Part shown: one piece after another, positions 41,646 through 53,380 of the stretch
Numbering within the stretch: the first letter of the stretch is position 1
How the letters are laid out: every line of letters starts with the position of its first letter
Source: Longimicrobium sp.
GTDB lineage: Bacteria > Gemmatimonadota > Gemmatimonadetes > Longimicrobiales > Longimicrobiaceae
DNA: 64,000 bases
Direction: 5' to 3'
Assembly: GCF_035474595.1 (NCBI RefSeq)
Contig: NZ_DATIND010000127.1
Location: 1 to 64,000, forward strand
The notes under the pieces: generated by a model
Seen by the model: only the letters and a program-made list of their open reading frames with translations
Databases searched by the model: none
What the model was told of the DNA's origin: nothing
Program-made: the position numbers and the translations under genes

Positions 41646-44543
41646 CTACCCCTCCACCTTCTCCAGCAGCGCGACGGGGAAATCGCCCAGCGCGTCCGCC
41701 AGCGGCAGCCCACCGTTCCCCGCGTCGATCTCGGCGCCGGTGAAGAGGTTGCGCCAGCGGCCGCGGGTCTCGTCGCCGGCCACCGCCGTGTCGGCCCACG
41801 CCTCGGCGCCGGGCACGTCGCCGCCGGTGAGCGTGGCGACGAGGCGGGGGACGATGGTGAGCAGCGTGCTGCCGCCGCCGCGGCGCGCGAAGGCGGCGGC
41901 GTGCTCGGCCCTGGCGCCGGTGACGGCGAGCGGGAGGTACTCGCCCGCGGTGAAGGCGTCCGCGTTGTCCTCGCGGGCGCAGAGGGCCACGTGCGTCACG
42001 AACAGCTTGATGCGCCCATCCTCCCACCGCTCCACCAGCTCGCGGCAGAGCGCGCCTCGATCCCCCCGCATCCGCTCGCGCACGCCGGCGAGGAGGGTGC
42101 GGCGGAGCGCGTAGTCCACCGGGCGGCGGTTGTCGGGGTCCACCAGCGACAGGTCCCAGATCTCCTGCCCCTGGTAGACGTCGGGAACGCCGGGAGCGGT
42201 GAGCTTCACCAGCGTCTGCGCCAGCGCGTTCACCATCCCCAGCCGCGCGATCGGCCGGTGGAACGCCGCCAGGTCGGCCAGGAAGGGGTTGTCGCCCTCG
42301 CGCCGCAGGATCGCCGCGATGAAGTCGCGCAGGCCCGCGTCGTACGCCTCGTTGGGGTTGATCCAGCTGGTGTGGACCTTGGCCTCGCGGGTGGCCTTGT
42401 CCATGTACTGCTGGATGCGCGAGATGAACTCGCCGTGCGCCTCCGCGTCCATCTCCCCCAGCGGCCACGCGCCGACCAGCGTCTGGTACAGGAGGTACTC
42501 GTCGTTGCGGTCGGGGATGGGCTCGCCGTCCTCGTCGCGGCGGTGCGCGGCGTTCATCCCGGCCCAGCGGTTCACCGCCCGGCCCCACGCCTCGGGGATC
42601 TCGCTCAGCACGTCGATGCGGGCGCGCACGTCCTCGCTGCGCTTGGTGTCGTGCGTGCTGCTGGCCGAGAGCGCGCCCGGCCACCGCTCCGCGCGCTCCG
42701 CCATGAAGGCGTGGAACTCGTCCACGCTTACCCCGAAGCGGTCCGGCTCGCCCCCCACCTCGTTCAGCGAGACCAGGCGGTTGAAGACGTAGAAGGCCGT
42801 GTCTTCCACCCCCTTGGCCATCACCGGCCCGGTGAGCTGCTGGAACTTCATCACGAAGCGCGCGTGCTGCTGCCGGTCGTCCTCGGTGAGCGAATCGGGC
42901 CAGTGCAGCAGGAGCACGTCGCGCACGAAGTCGAAGATCGACCCGCTGACGCTGGGGTTGCGGCGCCCGGCCAGCCGCACCGCCTGGTCCACGTAGCGCC
43001 GGTCGCGGTCGCTCACCTCGCCCGCGAAGGCGTCGATGTAGGTGCGGTAGACGGGGAAGCAGGCCACCACCTCGCGCAGCGCGTCGCGCAGCGCCCCCCA
43101 GGTGAAGTCGCGGTACAGGCGGTTCTTCTCGCTGATGCGGTCCAGCATGGTGGTGAGCACCGTGAGCTCGCTGACCAGCGCGAAGCGGAGGATCTGCGCC
43201 TTCTTCTCGTAGACCAGGTCGCGGAACCTGGCGCGGATGCCGGTGAAGCGGCGGTAGGTCTCGTCCATCGCCTGCAGGTTGGCGCCGGCGACGAAGATGC
43301 CGTTCACCCGGTTCAGGAACTCGTATCCCACCGTTCCCGCCACCGGCCAGTCCTCGGGCAGCTTCTCGTCGCCGGTGAGGATCTTCTCCACGACCACGTA
43401 GAAGCGCTCGCGGGCATCGACCCCCGCGGTCTCGGCCTGCAGGTCGCGCAGGTAGTCGCGCGGGTGGAACAGCCCGTCGGGGTGGTCGATGCGCAGCCCC
43501 GTGACCTTTCCCTCGCGGACCAGGCGGAGGATGAGGCGGTGCGTGTCCTGGAAAACCTGGGGGACTTCGACGCGCACGCCGGCCAGCTCGTTCACGTCGA
43601 AGAAGCGCCGGTAGTTGATCTCCTCGGCCGCCACGCGCCAGAAAGCCAGCCGGTAAGCCTGCGCCTCGAGCAGCTCGTGCAGCCGGTCGAACGAGGCCGC
43701 ATCCCCCGGCGTGCCGTTGAAGGCGGCCACGGCCTGGTCCACCGCCACCGCCACGTCGCCCGACATGCCGTACAGGCCGGAAAGGCGGCGCTGGGTGACG
43801 ATCTTCTCGCGGCGGCGCTCCACCACGCTCTGCCGGTCGGTGCGCCGCCGCGCGGGAAGGCGCTCCAGCGCGGTGGCGATGGACTCCAGCTCCATGCGGT
43901 CGGGGTGCTCCTCGTCCAGCACCCCGTCCAGCCGCGCCAGCGCCTCGCGCAGCACCGCCGCGGTCGAGGCCGGGGCGACCGGGAAGCGGTTCTCGAAGTA
44001 CTCGATGCGGAACAGGCCGCCGGCGTACACCAGCTTCAGCTCGCCGCGCTCCAGCACGCACCCGTACTGGTCGCCCAGGATGGGGAGGAGGATCTTGCCG
44101 CCCAGCTCCGGCTGGCGCGGGTCCCAGTCGATGTCGAAGTACGCCGCGTGGGGCGAGTCGGGGCCGCCTTCCAGCACGTCCCACCACCACGGATTGGTGT
44201 GCCCGGCGATGCCCATGTGGTTGGGAACGATGTCGAGCAGGTGGCCCATTCCATGCTCACGCAGCACGCCCGCCAGCCGCACATGGTCCTCGTCCGTCCC
44301 GATCTCCGCGTTCAGCGACGCGTGGTCGGTGATGTCGTATCCGTGCACGCTTCCCGGGCGCGCCTGCAGGTACGGCGACGCGTACAGGTCGCCGATCCCC
44401 AGCTCGCGCAGGTAGGGAACGACCTCGGCGGCCTGGCGGAAGGTGAAGCCGTGGTTCAGCTGCACCCGGTAGGTGGAGCGGGGGATGCGGCCGGCTGCGC
44501 TTGCAGGCGCGGCGTGGCCCCCGGTATTCTCGCGTGTCGTCAC
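41646..44543 (-). CDS. treY: Malto-oligosyltrehalose synthase
   Basis: About 965 aa from GTG 44543, GH13 enzyme that turns the reducing end of a maltodextrin into trehalose. The start is chosen ahead of STYRVQLNHGFTFRQAAEVV, the family N-terminus. Features: DIVPNHMGIAG, GLRIDHPDGLFHPRDYLRDL with the nucleophile Asp, FYVVVEKILTGDEKLPEDWP with the acid Glu, and STHDTKRSEDVRARIDVLSE with the third Asp. C-terminus GNGGLPLADALGDFPVALLE. It is divergent from glgX-treZ and together they make trehalose from glycogen. Confidence 0.93.
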   Translation of the reverse strand: MTTRENTGGHAAPASAAGRIPRSTYRVQLNHGFTFRQAAEVVPYLRELGIGDLYASPYLQARPGSVHGYDITDHASLNAEIGTDEDHVRLAGVLREHGMGHLLDIVPNHMGIAGHTNPWWWDVLEGGPDSPHAAYFDIDWDPRQPELGGKILLPILGDQYGCVLERGELKLVYAGGLFRIEYFENRFPVAPASTAAVLREALARLDGVLDEEHPDRMELESIATALERLPARRRTDRQSVVERRREKIVTQRRLSGLYGMSGDVAVAVDQAVAAFNGTPGDAASFDRLHELLEAQAYRLAFWRVAAEEINYRRFFDVNELAGVRVEVPQVFQDTHRLILRLVREGKVTGLRIDHPDGLFHPRDYLRDLQAETAGVDARERFYVVVEKILTGDEKLPEDWPVAGTVGYEFLNRVNGIFVAGANLQAMDETYRRFTGIRARFRDLVYEKKAQILRFALVSELTVLTTMLDRISEKNRLYRDFTWGALRDALREVVACFPVYRTYIDAFAGEVSDRDRRYVDQAVRLAGRRNPSVSGSIFDFVRDVLLLHWPDSLTEDDRQQHARFVMKFQQLTGPVMAKGVEDTAFYVFNRLVSLNEVGGEPDRFGVSVDEFHAFMAERAERWPGALSASSTHDTKRSEDVRARIDVLSEIPEAWGRAVNRWAGMNAAHRRDEDGEPIPDRNDEYLLYQTLVGAWPLGEMDAEAHGEFISRIQQYMDKATREAKVHTSWINPNEAYDAGLRDFIAAILRREGDNPFLADLAAFHRPIARLGMVNALAQTLVKLTAPGVPDVYQGQEIWDLSLVDPDNRRPVDYALRRTLLAGVRERMRGDRGALCRELVERWEDGRIKLFVTHVALCAREDNADAFTAGEYLPLAVTGARAEHAAAFARRGGGSTLLTIVPRLVATLTGGDVPGAEAWADTAVAGDETRGRWRNLFTGAEIDAGNGGLPLADALGDFPVALLEKVEG

Positions 44544-44887
44544 GTGGATTTCCGTCCGTGGATTAGCCCCGCGGGTGGTCGCGGGCGCCGCGCGAGGGAG
44601 CAAGAAGCGGGCGCACCGCGCGGCAGATCGCACGGCCGTCGCATCCCCCAAACCGAACGGGGGAATCGGGAGACCTCGGCCCGAGAAGAGGCTTCGGCGC
44701 GGAGCGACGGCATCCTGACCGCCAAGCCGGCCCCCTCCCCCGGCCCCTCCGCCCGCTCCGCGGGGGGAGGGGAGAACTGCAACCGGGGCGGCAGACCTCT
44801 GGCACGAGGCCGGAGGCTCACGGCGACCGACGCACACTCACGCACTCACGCACTTTCGCACTTTCGCACCTCTCGCCCCTCGCACGG
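44544..44887. other. Divergent intergenic region treY/glgX with octamer repeat
   Basis: The shared upstream region of treY (-) and glgX (+). It holds an octamer array at 44831-44873 (actcacgc and actttcgc units). No gene is supported. Promoters for both directions are expected here. Confidence 0.55.
44831..44873. repeat. Octamer repeat array
   Basis: Five units of the types actcacgc and actttcgc, the reverse-strand form of the gtgcgaga family, lying directly before the glgX start and possibly over its promoter or leader. Confidence 0.75.
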
Positions 44888-47094
<2,207 letters not shown>

Positions 47095-47095
<1 letters not shown>

Positions 47096-48984
47096 TGGGA
47101 GAGGGCACCCGCTGGCGCCTGCCGTTCGGCGCCAACGTGAGCGATGCGGGAACCGGATTCCGCGTCTGGGCGCCGGGGCACGAGCGCGTCGATGTCGTCC
47201 TCTACGGACCGGACGCGGAGGCCGTGCACCCGCTGGAGGCGGAGGACGGCGGGTGGTTCGGGTGCACCCTGGGCGGCGCCGGCGCGGGCGCGCGCTACCG
47301 CTACCGCCTGGACGGCGGCGACGCCTTTCCCGACCCCGCCTCGCGCGCGCAGCCCGGCGGTGTGCACGACCCGTCCGAGGTGGTCGATCCCTCGGCGTTC
47401 GCGTGGACGGACGAGGGGTGGCAGGGGGTAGAGGCGGAAGATCTTGTCATCTACGAGCTGCACGTGGGGACGTTCACCCCCGAGGGGACCTTCGACGCCG
47501 CCATCTCCCGGCTCGCCGATCTGGCGGAGCTGGGGGTGACGGCGATCGAGCTGATGCCCGTGGCCTCCTTCCCCGGCGCGCGCAACTGGGGGTACGACGG
47601 GGTGGACCTGTTCGCCCCGCAGGCCAGCTACGGCGGGCCGGAGGGGCTGCGGCGGCTGGTGGACGCGGCGCACGCGCGCGGGCTGGGGGTGATCCTGGAC
47701 GTGGTCTACAACCACCTGGGGCCCGAGGGGAACTACCTTCCCGCCTTTACCAGCGGCCGCTACTTCACCGATCGCCACAAGACGCCGTGGGGCGACGCGG
47801 TGAACTTCGACGGCCCCGGCAGCGCGCCGGTGCGCGAGTTCGTGATCCAGAACGCGCTGCACTGGGCGTACGAGTACCACGTGGACGGGCTGCGGCTGGA
47901 CGCCACGCACGCCATCGTGGACGACAGCCCCGTGCACGTGCTGGCGGAGATGGTCACGCGGGTGCGCGAATCGCTTCCCCCCGGCCGCTGCTTCGAATTC
48001 ATCGCCGAGGACGAGCGCAACGAGCGGCGCGTGGTCACCCCGCGGGCGGACGGGGGATGGGGGTTCACCGGCGTGTGGGCCGACGACTTCCACCACGCCG
48101 TGCGCCGGCTGATCGCGGGCGACCGCGAGGCCTACTTCGCCGACTACGACGGGACGGTGAAGGAGGTGGCGACCGCGCTGCGGAAGGGATGGCTGTACGA
48201 GGGCCAGCGCTCGCGCAACCACGGCACGCCGCGCGGCACACCCGCGGACGGGCTGCCGCCGACGGCGTTCGTGCACTGCATCCAGAACCACGACCAGGTG
48301 GGCAACCGCGCCATGGGCGACCGGCTGCACGATGCCGCGCCGCTCGCCGCCACGCGCGCCGCCGCCGCCGTCCTCCTCCTCTCGCCCTACACGCCGATGC
48401 TGTGGATGGGGCAGGAGTGGGCCGCCTCCGCGCCGTTCCAGTACTTCACCGACCATCCCGAGGAGCTGGGGAAGCGGGTGACGGAGGGGCGGCGGCAGGA
48501 GTTCGGGAAGTTCTCCGCCTTCGCCGACCCCGCGGTGCGCGAGCGCATCCCCGACCCGCAGGCGGAGGAGACCTTCCTGCGCAGCAAGCTGGACTGGAAC
48601 GAGCGCGGCCGGATGCCGCACACGGGGATGCTGGCGCTGCACCGCGCGCTCCTGCATCTCCGCCGCACGCACCCCGCCCTCCGTCGCCGCGACCGCCGGT
48701 CCTTCGCCGCAGCCGCGGTCGGGGACGGCGCGCTCATCCTGCGGCGGACGGGGGATGACGGAAGCGCGCTCCTCCTGGTCGCGGCGTTCGAAGGTGATGT
48801 CAGCATCGACCTCACCTCGCGGGAGGAGACGCGCGCGCCGGACGGTGCCGCGTGGGATGTCCATCTGGCAACGGAGGAAGGGCGCTTCGGGGGGGAGATG
48901 GAGGGCGGTCTCGCCACCCTCTCGTCCGGCGGACGGCTGGAGATGCGCGGCCCGGGCGCGGTGGTGCTGGTGGGGGAGCGATGA
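47095..48984 (+). CDS. treZ: Malto-oligosyltrehalose trehalohydrolase
   Basis: 629 aa GH13 enzyme that releases trehalose from the TreY product. N-terminal CBM48 (FGANVSDAGTGFRVWAPGHE), barrel with LDVVYNHLGPEGNYLPAFTS, DGLRLDATHAIVDDSPVHVL (nucleophile Asp), FEFIAEDERNERRVVTPRAD (acid Glu) and IQNHDQVGNRAMGDRL (third Asp). It overlaps the end of glgX and, by ATGA, the start of the phosphodiesterase gene. The pathway uses glycogen as source and protects against desiccation or osmotic stress. Confidence 0.95.
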
Positions 48985-49463
48985 AGATCGGCATCATCTC
49001 CGACACGCACGGCCTCCTGCGCGCCGAGGTCTTCGAGGTGTTCGCGGGCGTCGGGCACATCCTCCACGCGGGCGACGTCGGCGATCCCGGCATCCTCGAC
49101 GAGCTGGCGGCGATCGCGCCGGTGACCGCGGTGTGGGGGAACGTGGACGGGTTCGACGTGCGGAAGCGCACGACGGAGGTGGCGGAGATCGAGCTCGGCG
49201 GCGCCCGCGTCGTGGTCGTGCACGGGATGCAGCTCGGCTCGCCCACGCCGGAGCGGGTCGCCGCGGCCTATCCCGATGCCGCGCTCGCCGTCTTCGGCCA
49301 CTCGCACCGGCCGGTCATCCAGCAGGTGGGCGCCACGCTGGCCGTGAACCCCGGCAGCGCCGGCCGCCAGCGCTTCCGCGACCCCGTCTCCGTCGCCCTG
49401 GCGGAGATCGGCGGCGGCAAGGTGACGGCGCGCCTGGTCGATCTCGATCCGCCGCGGAAGTAG
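48981..49463 (+). CDS. YfcE/MJ0936-family metallophosphoesterase
   Basis: 160 aa from ATG 48981, overlapping treZ by ATGA. Metal-binding motifs are in order: GIISDTHG (DxH), HAGDVGD (GD), VWGNVD (GNxD), VVHG and FGHSHRP (GHxH). These small calcineurin-like enzymes cleave phosphodiesters. Its link to trehalose metabolism is only positional. No membrane helix. Confidence 0.93.
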   Translation: MKIGIISDTHGLLRAEVFEVFAGVGHILHAGDVGDPGILDELAAIAPVTAVWGNVDGFDVRKRTTEVAEIELGGARVVVVHGMQLGSPTPERVAAAYPDAALAVFGHSHRPVIQQVGATLAVNPGSAGRQRFRDPVSVALAEIGGGKVTARLVDLDPPRK

Positions 49464-49483
49464 CCGGGCTGCCGCATCCAACG

Positions 49484-49549
49484 AAGAAGCACGCAGCGAA
49501 GCAGAGTAACGGAGGAACCTCTCTCCGCTCCTCTGCTTCTCTCCGCGAC
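49484..49549. repeat. Palindromic repeat, P1-related variant
   Basis: Arms agcacgcagcgaagcagag and its approximate complement ctctgcttctctccgcga around a short loop, between the phosphodiesterase and the convergent YdcF gene. It may serve as a two-way terminator. Confidence 0.6.
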
Positions 49550-49582
49550 CCCATCTTTTCCTGCGGTTCCGACGGCTCGGGA

Positions 49583-50308
49583 TCAGGCTCCCGCCACCAC
49601 GTAGCGCGCGAACTTCAGGTACTCGTTCACGTACGTCACCAGCCCGGCCTCGGAGCGCCACCAGCTGGTCTCGTCGAAGCCGCGGGCGGGGACGCCGGCC
49701 ATCATCACCCGCACGTCCATTCCCTTCAGCCCGCGGCGGAGCGCCCACCGCGCGCGGCGGGTGTGGTAGTCGGTGGTCACGGCGATCACCCGGCGCGCGC
49801 CCGTCCGCTTCAGCCACGCGCGCAGCACGGCCACGTCGTCGGTCGTGCTCGTCGTTCCGCCCGGCATCGCCAGCACGGCCACGACGGAGTCGGGAACGCC
49901 CTCGTGGCGCAGCACGCCGGTGAAGAGCTGCGTCTGCGACGGAACCATCCCGATGTCCGCCAGCCGCCCCGTCTCCATCCCCGGCACCAGCACGCGCGGC
50001 GCCCACCCGCGGCGGTAGAGCTCGGCCGCGGCGAACGGGCGGATGGCGGGATCTCCGCCAAACACGAAGATCGCGTCCGCGCGCTCCAGCCGGTCGTGCA
50101 CGGTCAGGAAGCGGCCCACGCCGGTGAGGATCCACGCCCGCAGCACCCACGCGAGCAGGACGACGGTGAAGAAGACGGCGAGGGAGATGAGCAGCCTCCG
50201 CCCGCGCCGCCGGGGACGCGGGGGGAACGCGTCTCCGGCCGATGCGGGAGCGGCATCGGCCGGGGGCGGCCGACGGCGGTTCTGCTTGACAGGCCAGGGG
50301 ACGCGCAT
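49583..50308 (-). CDS. YdcF/ElyC-family (DUF218) membrane protein
   Basis: 241 aa from ATG 50308. An Arg/Pro-rich cytoplasmic start leads to one membrane helix (LLISLAVFFTVVLLAWVLRA, about 37-56), then the DUF218 domain: LERADAIFVFGGDPAIRPFA, AAELYRRGWAPRVLVPGMET, and GTTSTTDDVAVLRAWLKRTG, ending VNEYLKFARYVV. Relatives (ElyC, SanA) affect the cell envelope. The upstream region is shared with the divergent GntR gene, only 36 bases away. Confidence 0.88.
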   Translation of the reverse strand: MRVPWPVKQNRRRPPPADAAPASAGDAFPPRPRRRGRRLLISLAVFFTVVLLAWVLRAWILTGVGRFLTVHDRLERADAIFVFGGDPAIRPFAAAELYRRGWAPRVLVPGMETGRLADIGMVPSQTQLFTGVLRHEGVPDSVVAVLAMPGGTTSTTDDVAVLRAWLKRTGARRVIAVTTDYHTRRARWALRRGLKGMDVRVMMAGVPARGFDETSWWRSEAGLVTYVNEYLKFARYVVAGA

Positions 50309-50344
50309 GTACACCTGTGGTTGGACTTCCCTCACCCGATCCCG

Positions 50345-50731
50345 ATGTTCCACTTCGATCCGTCGGATCCCACGCCGCCCGAGGTGCAGCTCGTCCGCAC
50401 GATCCGCTCCGCCATCGGCGCGGGGCTGCTGGACGCGGGCGAGGCGCTGCCCACGGTGCGGCAGCTGGCCGTGGAGCTGAAGGTGGGCGCCAACTCGGTG
50501 GCCCGCGCCTACGCCGAGCTGGAGCGGCAGGGGGTGCTTGCAACCCGCCCCGGGGTGGGCGCCGTAGTGAAGGCGTCGCCCGGCGAGATCCGCGGCGAGG
50601 AGCTGCTGGCCGAGCTCGCTGCGCTCGAGGACACCTTCCTGCGCCAGGCCAGCGCGCTGGGGTTCTCGCTCGACGACGTGATCATCCACCTGGACAGCCG
50701 ACGCAGGAGCCGATCCTCCGATGCCGCCTAG
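50345..50731 (+). CDS. GntR-family transcription regulator (YtrA/YhcF type)
   Basis: 128 aa. The N-terminal winged helix has VQLVRTIRSAIGAGLLDAGE, LPTVRQLAVELKVGANSVAR and AYAELERQGVLATRPGVGAV. The short C-terminus (LAALEDTFLRQASALGFSLD) is typical of the YtrA group, which lacks a large ligand-binding domain. It overlaps by 11 bases the SPFH gene and probably regulates that operon. Start ATG 50345 is preceded by CCC-rich DNA without a clear ribosome site. Confidence 0.9.
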   Translation: MFHFDPSDPTPPEVQLVRTIRSAIGAGLLDAGEALPTVRQLAVELKVGANSVARAYAELERQGVLATRPGVGAVVKASPGEIRGEELLAELAALEDTFLRQASALGFSLDDVIIHLDSRRRSRSSDAA

Positions 50732-51698
50732 AACCGACCTGACCGTGACCTCCACCCAGGCCTCGCTCCCCACGCAGCGCGCGGCGGGCGGGGGGCTGAA
50801 CTTCCTCTCCACCCTGGCGCTGCTCATCCCCACCGCCATGGGCGCGGCGGCCACCGCGGTCGTGCACAGCCCCGCGGGGCTCATCGCCGGTGCCGTGGTG
50901 GGGCTCTTCGCCAGCATGGCCCCCAAGATCGGGCGGCAGTGGGAGCGCGCGGTGGTGCTGCGGATGGGGCGCTACGTGGGGCTGCGCGGCCCCGGCGTCT
51001 TCACCATCGTCCCCTTCGTCGACAACATCGCCGCGTGGATCGACCAGCGCACCATCACCACCAGCTTCAGCGCCGAGCAGACGCTGACCGCCGACACGGT
51101 GCCGGTGAATGTGGACGCGGTGCTGTTCTGGACCGTGCACGACCCCGAGAAGGCGGCGCTCGAGGTGCAGGACTACGTGCAGGCGGTGAGCTGGGCGGCG
51201 CAGACGGCGCTGCGCGACATCATCGGGCGCACCAGCCTGACCGAGCTGCTGCGAGGCCGCGAGCGCATCGAGGCCGAGCTGCAGGCGCTCATCGACCAGC
51301 GCTCCACGCCGTGGGGGGTCACGGTGCACAGCGTGGAGATGCGCGACGTGGTGATTCCGGCCGCGCTGCAGGACGCCATGAGCCGCGAGGCGCAGGCCGC
51401 GCGCGAGAAGCAGGCGCGCATCATCCTGGGCCAGGCCGAGGTGGAGATCGCGCAGCTGTTCGCCGAGGCGTCGCACGCGTACGAGCAGAACCCGGTGGCG
51501 CTGCAGCTGCGGCAGATGAACATCCTGTACGAGGGGCTGAAGCAGAAGGGGGGGATGATGGTGATCCCCAGCAGCATCGTCGATTCGATGGGCCCCAGCG
51601 GGGTGATGGCCACCGCCGCGCTCGCCCGCCAGCAGCAGACGCAGCCCGAAGCCCCCGCCGCCCTCCCCCCCGGCGACGACGGCTTCGGCGAGGGGTGA
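50721..51698 (+). CDS. SPFH/Band 7 (slipin-type) protein
   Basis: 325 aa. One or two N-terminal membrane helices (LNFLSTLALLIPTAMGAAAT, AGLIAGAVVGLFASMAPKIG) followed by the SPFH domain: WERAVVLRMGRYVGLRGPGV, DNIAAWIDQRTITTSFSAEQ, TLTADTVPVNVDAVLFWTVH, and the coiled region AQAAREKQARIILGQAEVEI. Slipins form membrane microdomains. A NfeD partner, common for slipins, is absent. The Pro/Gln-rich tail is unstructured. Co-transcribed with the GntR regulator. Confidence 0.9.
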   Translation: MPPRTDLTVTSTQASLPTQRAAGGGLNFLSTLALLIPTAMGAAATAVVHSPAGLIAGAVVGLFASMAPKIGRQWERAVVLRMGRYVGLRGPGVFTIVPFVDNIAAWIDQRTITTSFSAEQTLTADTVPVNVDAVLFWTVHDPEKAALEVQDYVQAVSWAAQTALRDIIGRTSLTELLRGRERIEAELQALIDQRSTPWGVTVHSVEMRDVVIPAALQDAMSREAQAAREKQARIILGQAEVEIAQLFAEASHAYEQNPVALQLRQMNILYEGLKQKGGMMVIPSSIVDSMGPSGVMATAALARQQQTQPEAPAALPPGDDGFGEG

Positions 51699-51704
51699 TC
51701 GTCG

Positions 51705-51902
51705 GTGTCGCTTGGATTCGAGTGGGATCCGGAGAAGGCCGAGGCGAACCTGCGAAAGCACCGAGTCTCGTTTCCCGAGGCCGAGACCGCTTTCCGCGAT
51801 CCGCTCTCCGCGACGGTGGACGATACGCGTCACTCGTTCGCGGAAGAACGGTTCGTGCTGTTCGGTACGTCGGACGGGCGCGGAACGGAGAGAGTTCTAT
51901 GA
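51705..51902 (+). pseudogene. BrnT-like toxin, internally deleted and frameshifted
   Basis: 65 aa. The first 50 residues (FEWDPEKAEANLRKHRVSFP, TRHSFAEERFVLFGTSDGRG) match BrnT toxins well, but the expected last strand and helix are missing. Just after the divergence, another frame encodes AERREFYEDFRF, which looks like the original C-terminus of a BrnT. A deletion of about 20 codons with a frame change explains this. The toxin is thus likely inactive. Confidence 0.65.
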
Positions 51903-52132
51903 AGACTTCCGGTTCTGAACCCGAGGAGATCCCGGACGACGAGATCCTCCCGGAGTACAGTCTGAAGGGTGCCGTCCGCGGCAAGTACGCCAGGTACTTC
52001 ACCGCGGATACGAAAGTCGTGGTCCTGGACCCTGACGTCGCGGATGTGTTTCCCGATGCCACGTCCGTCAATTCCGCGCTACGGGCACTCTCGGGAATCA
52101 TCCGTGAGCGGGCTCAGGTTCCGGTCGGATAA
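51899..52132 (+). CDS. Antitoxin partner of the BrnT-like toxin
   Basis: 77 aa from ATG 51899, overlapping the end of the toxin remnant by 4 bases. The core VRGKYARYFTADTKVVVLDP and DVADVFPDATSVNSALRALS matches the short antitoxins that accompany BrnT-family toxins in many bacteria. The acidic start (EPEEIPDDEILPEY) is typical. The antitoxin seems intact although its toxin is decayed. Confidence 0.75.
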   Translation: MKTSGSEPEEIPDDEILPEYSLKGAVRGKYARYFTADTKVVVLDPDVADVFPDATSVNSALRALSGIIRERAQVPVG

Positions 52133-52162
52133 TCGGTCTGCAGGCGCTTTCTCCATTCTGAG

Positions 52163-53161
52163 TTACCAATCCCCCTCCAGCACCACCTCCGACAGCTCCG
52201 ACGGGGTGCCGGGCTCGTCGCGGTCGATGACGGCCCACAGGCGGCCCGGGGCGTGCGGCAGGATGCCCTCGATCTTGCCGGCGTAGCGGCTGCCGTCCGC
52301 GTTCCGCACCACGCACAGGCGCGCCTCGCCGCCACGGATGATGCCGATGGCGCTGCCGGCGACCGGCCCGTCGCGCGTCGCGTCCGGCGAGTCCTCGGCG
52401 GCGGCGGTGAAGAGGATGGCATCGCCGAACGCGGCCGCGTCCGTGAACGTCAGCGGAAAGCCGCCGATCTCGCCCAGCTCGTACTGCGTCACGTTGCGCG
52501 GCTCGGGCGGCGGGAGCGCGGGGTCGCGGAGAAAGGCGAGGAGCGCGGCCGCGCCGATCTCGCACGTGGCGTTGACGGGCCGGAGATCTCCATGCGGCGC
52601 GCCGTTGCCGCGGTTGAACAGGCGCAGCACGCCGCCCGCGAGCGCCACGCCCTCGACGTTCAGCTCGCTCCCGGCGAACGCCGTCTCCGCGCGGAGGCGG
52701 CCGTAGAGCGCGGACGCGCCGGCCACCGCGATCTCCGCATCCCCCGATCCGATCCCGCGGACGAGGACGATCCGCTCGCGCTCGGGGCTGGAGCCGGAGC
52801 CGAAGGCGGCCAGCACCTCGCGCCCATCTCCATCCCGCAGCACCGCGCAGCATTCCAGGTCCAGCTTCCAGCGCTTGTTGCCGCGCTCGTCGTCGAACTG
52901 CCGCGCGCCGCCCTCGCCGGCGGGCAGGGTCAGCGCCGACGCCCGCCCCGTCTCCGGATCGACCAGCGCGACGAAGTTGGCATCGTCCTGCACCACGGCG
53001 ACCCGGCCCGCGACGAGCGCCATCCCCGACGCCGCGCGGACGTGCGCGGGGCGGTCCAGCGCCGCGTCCGCCCCCTCCGCATACAGCAGCGGCACCGAGC
53101 GCACCACCCGCGCACCAAGCGTTGGATCAAGAATCGCGCGGACGGTGGGCTGCGTCGTCAT
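52163..53161 (-). CDS. Hypothetical beta-propeller-like protein (DUF6929-like)
   Basis: 332 aa from ATG 53161 (the longer frame up to 53356 is unsupported). The protein is rich in beta-strand patterns with repeating short motifs: ASGMALVAGRVAVVQDDANF, ERERIVLVRGIGSGDAEIAV, NVEGVALAGGVLRLFNRGNG, and a C-terminus SRYAGKIEGILPHAPGRLWA. This suggests a six-bladed propeller or similar. No signal peptide. The family has no described role. Confidence 0.72.
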   Translation of the reverse strand: MTTQPTVRAILDPTLGARVVRSVPLLYAEGADAALDRPAHVRAASGMALVAGRVAVVQDDANFVALVDPETGRASALTLPAGEGGARQFDDERGNKRWKLDLECCAVLRDGDGREVLAAFGSGSSPERERIVLVRGIGSGDAEIAVAGASALYGRLRAETAFAGSELNVEGVALAGGVLRLFNRGNGAPHGDLRPVNATCEIGAAALLAFLRDPALPPPEPRNVTQYELGEIGGFPLTFTDAAAFGDAILFTAAAEDSPDATRDGPVAGSAIGIIRGGEARLCVVRNADGSRYAGKIEGILPHAPGRLWAVIDRDEPGTPSELSEVVLEGDW

Positions 53162-53380
53162 CAGCGGTTCGGGGCAATGGAGATGGCGATCGGTCGTGAC
53201 GAGCATCGAAGATCGCACGAGCGCGCGAGTCCCGCACGCCGAGCACCGCGGCCCGCAGCGCCGGATGGGACAGCCGCGATCACATCGTCCTCCCGCTGGC
53301 GGAGTTGTGGCGATGCGGCGCATCCCGCTTCTCCGATCCGGGGTGCTTCTGTACATTTCGGAAGCAACCCGGAGGATTCC

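Noticed and set aside
52253-53380. Long N-terminal extension of the duplicated antitoxin
   Set aside because: It is antisense to the propeller-like gene; the RHH start and GGAGG site place the true start at 53381.
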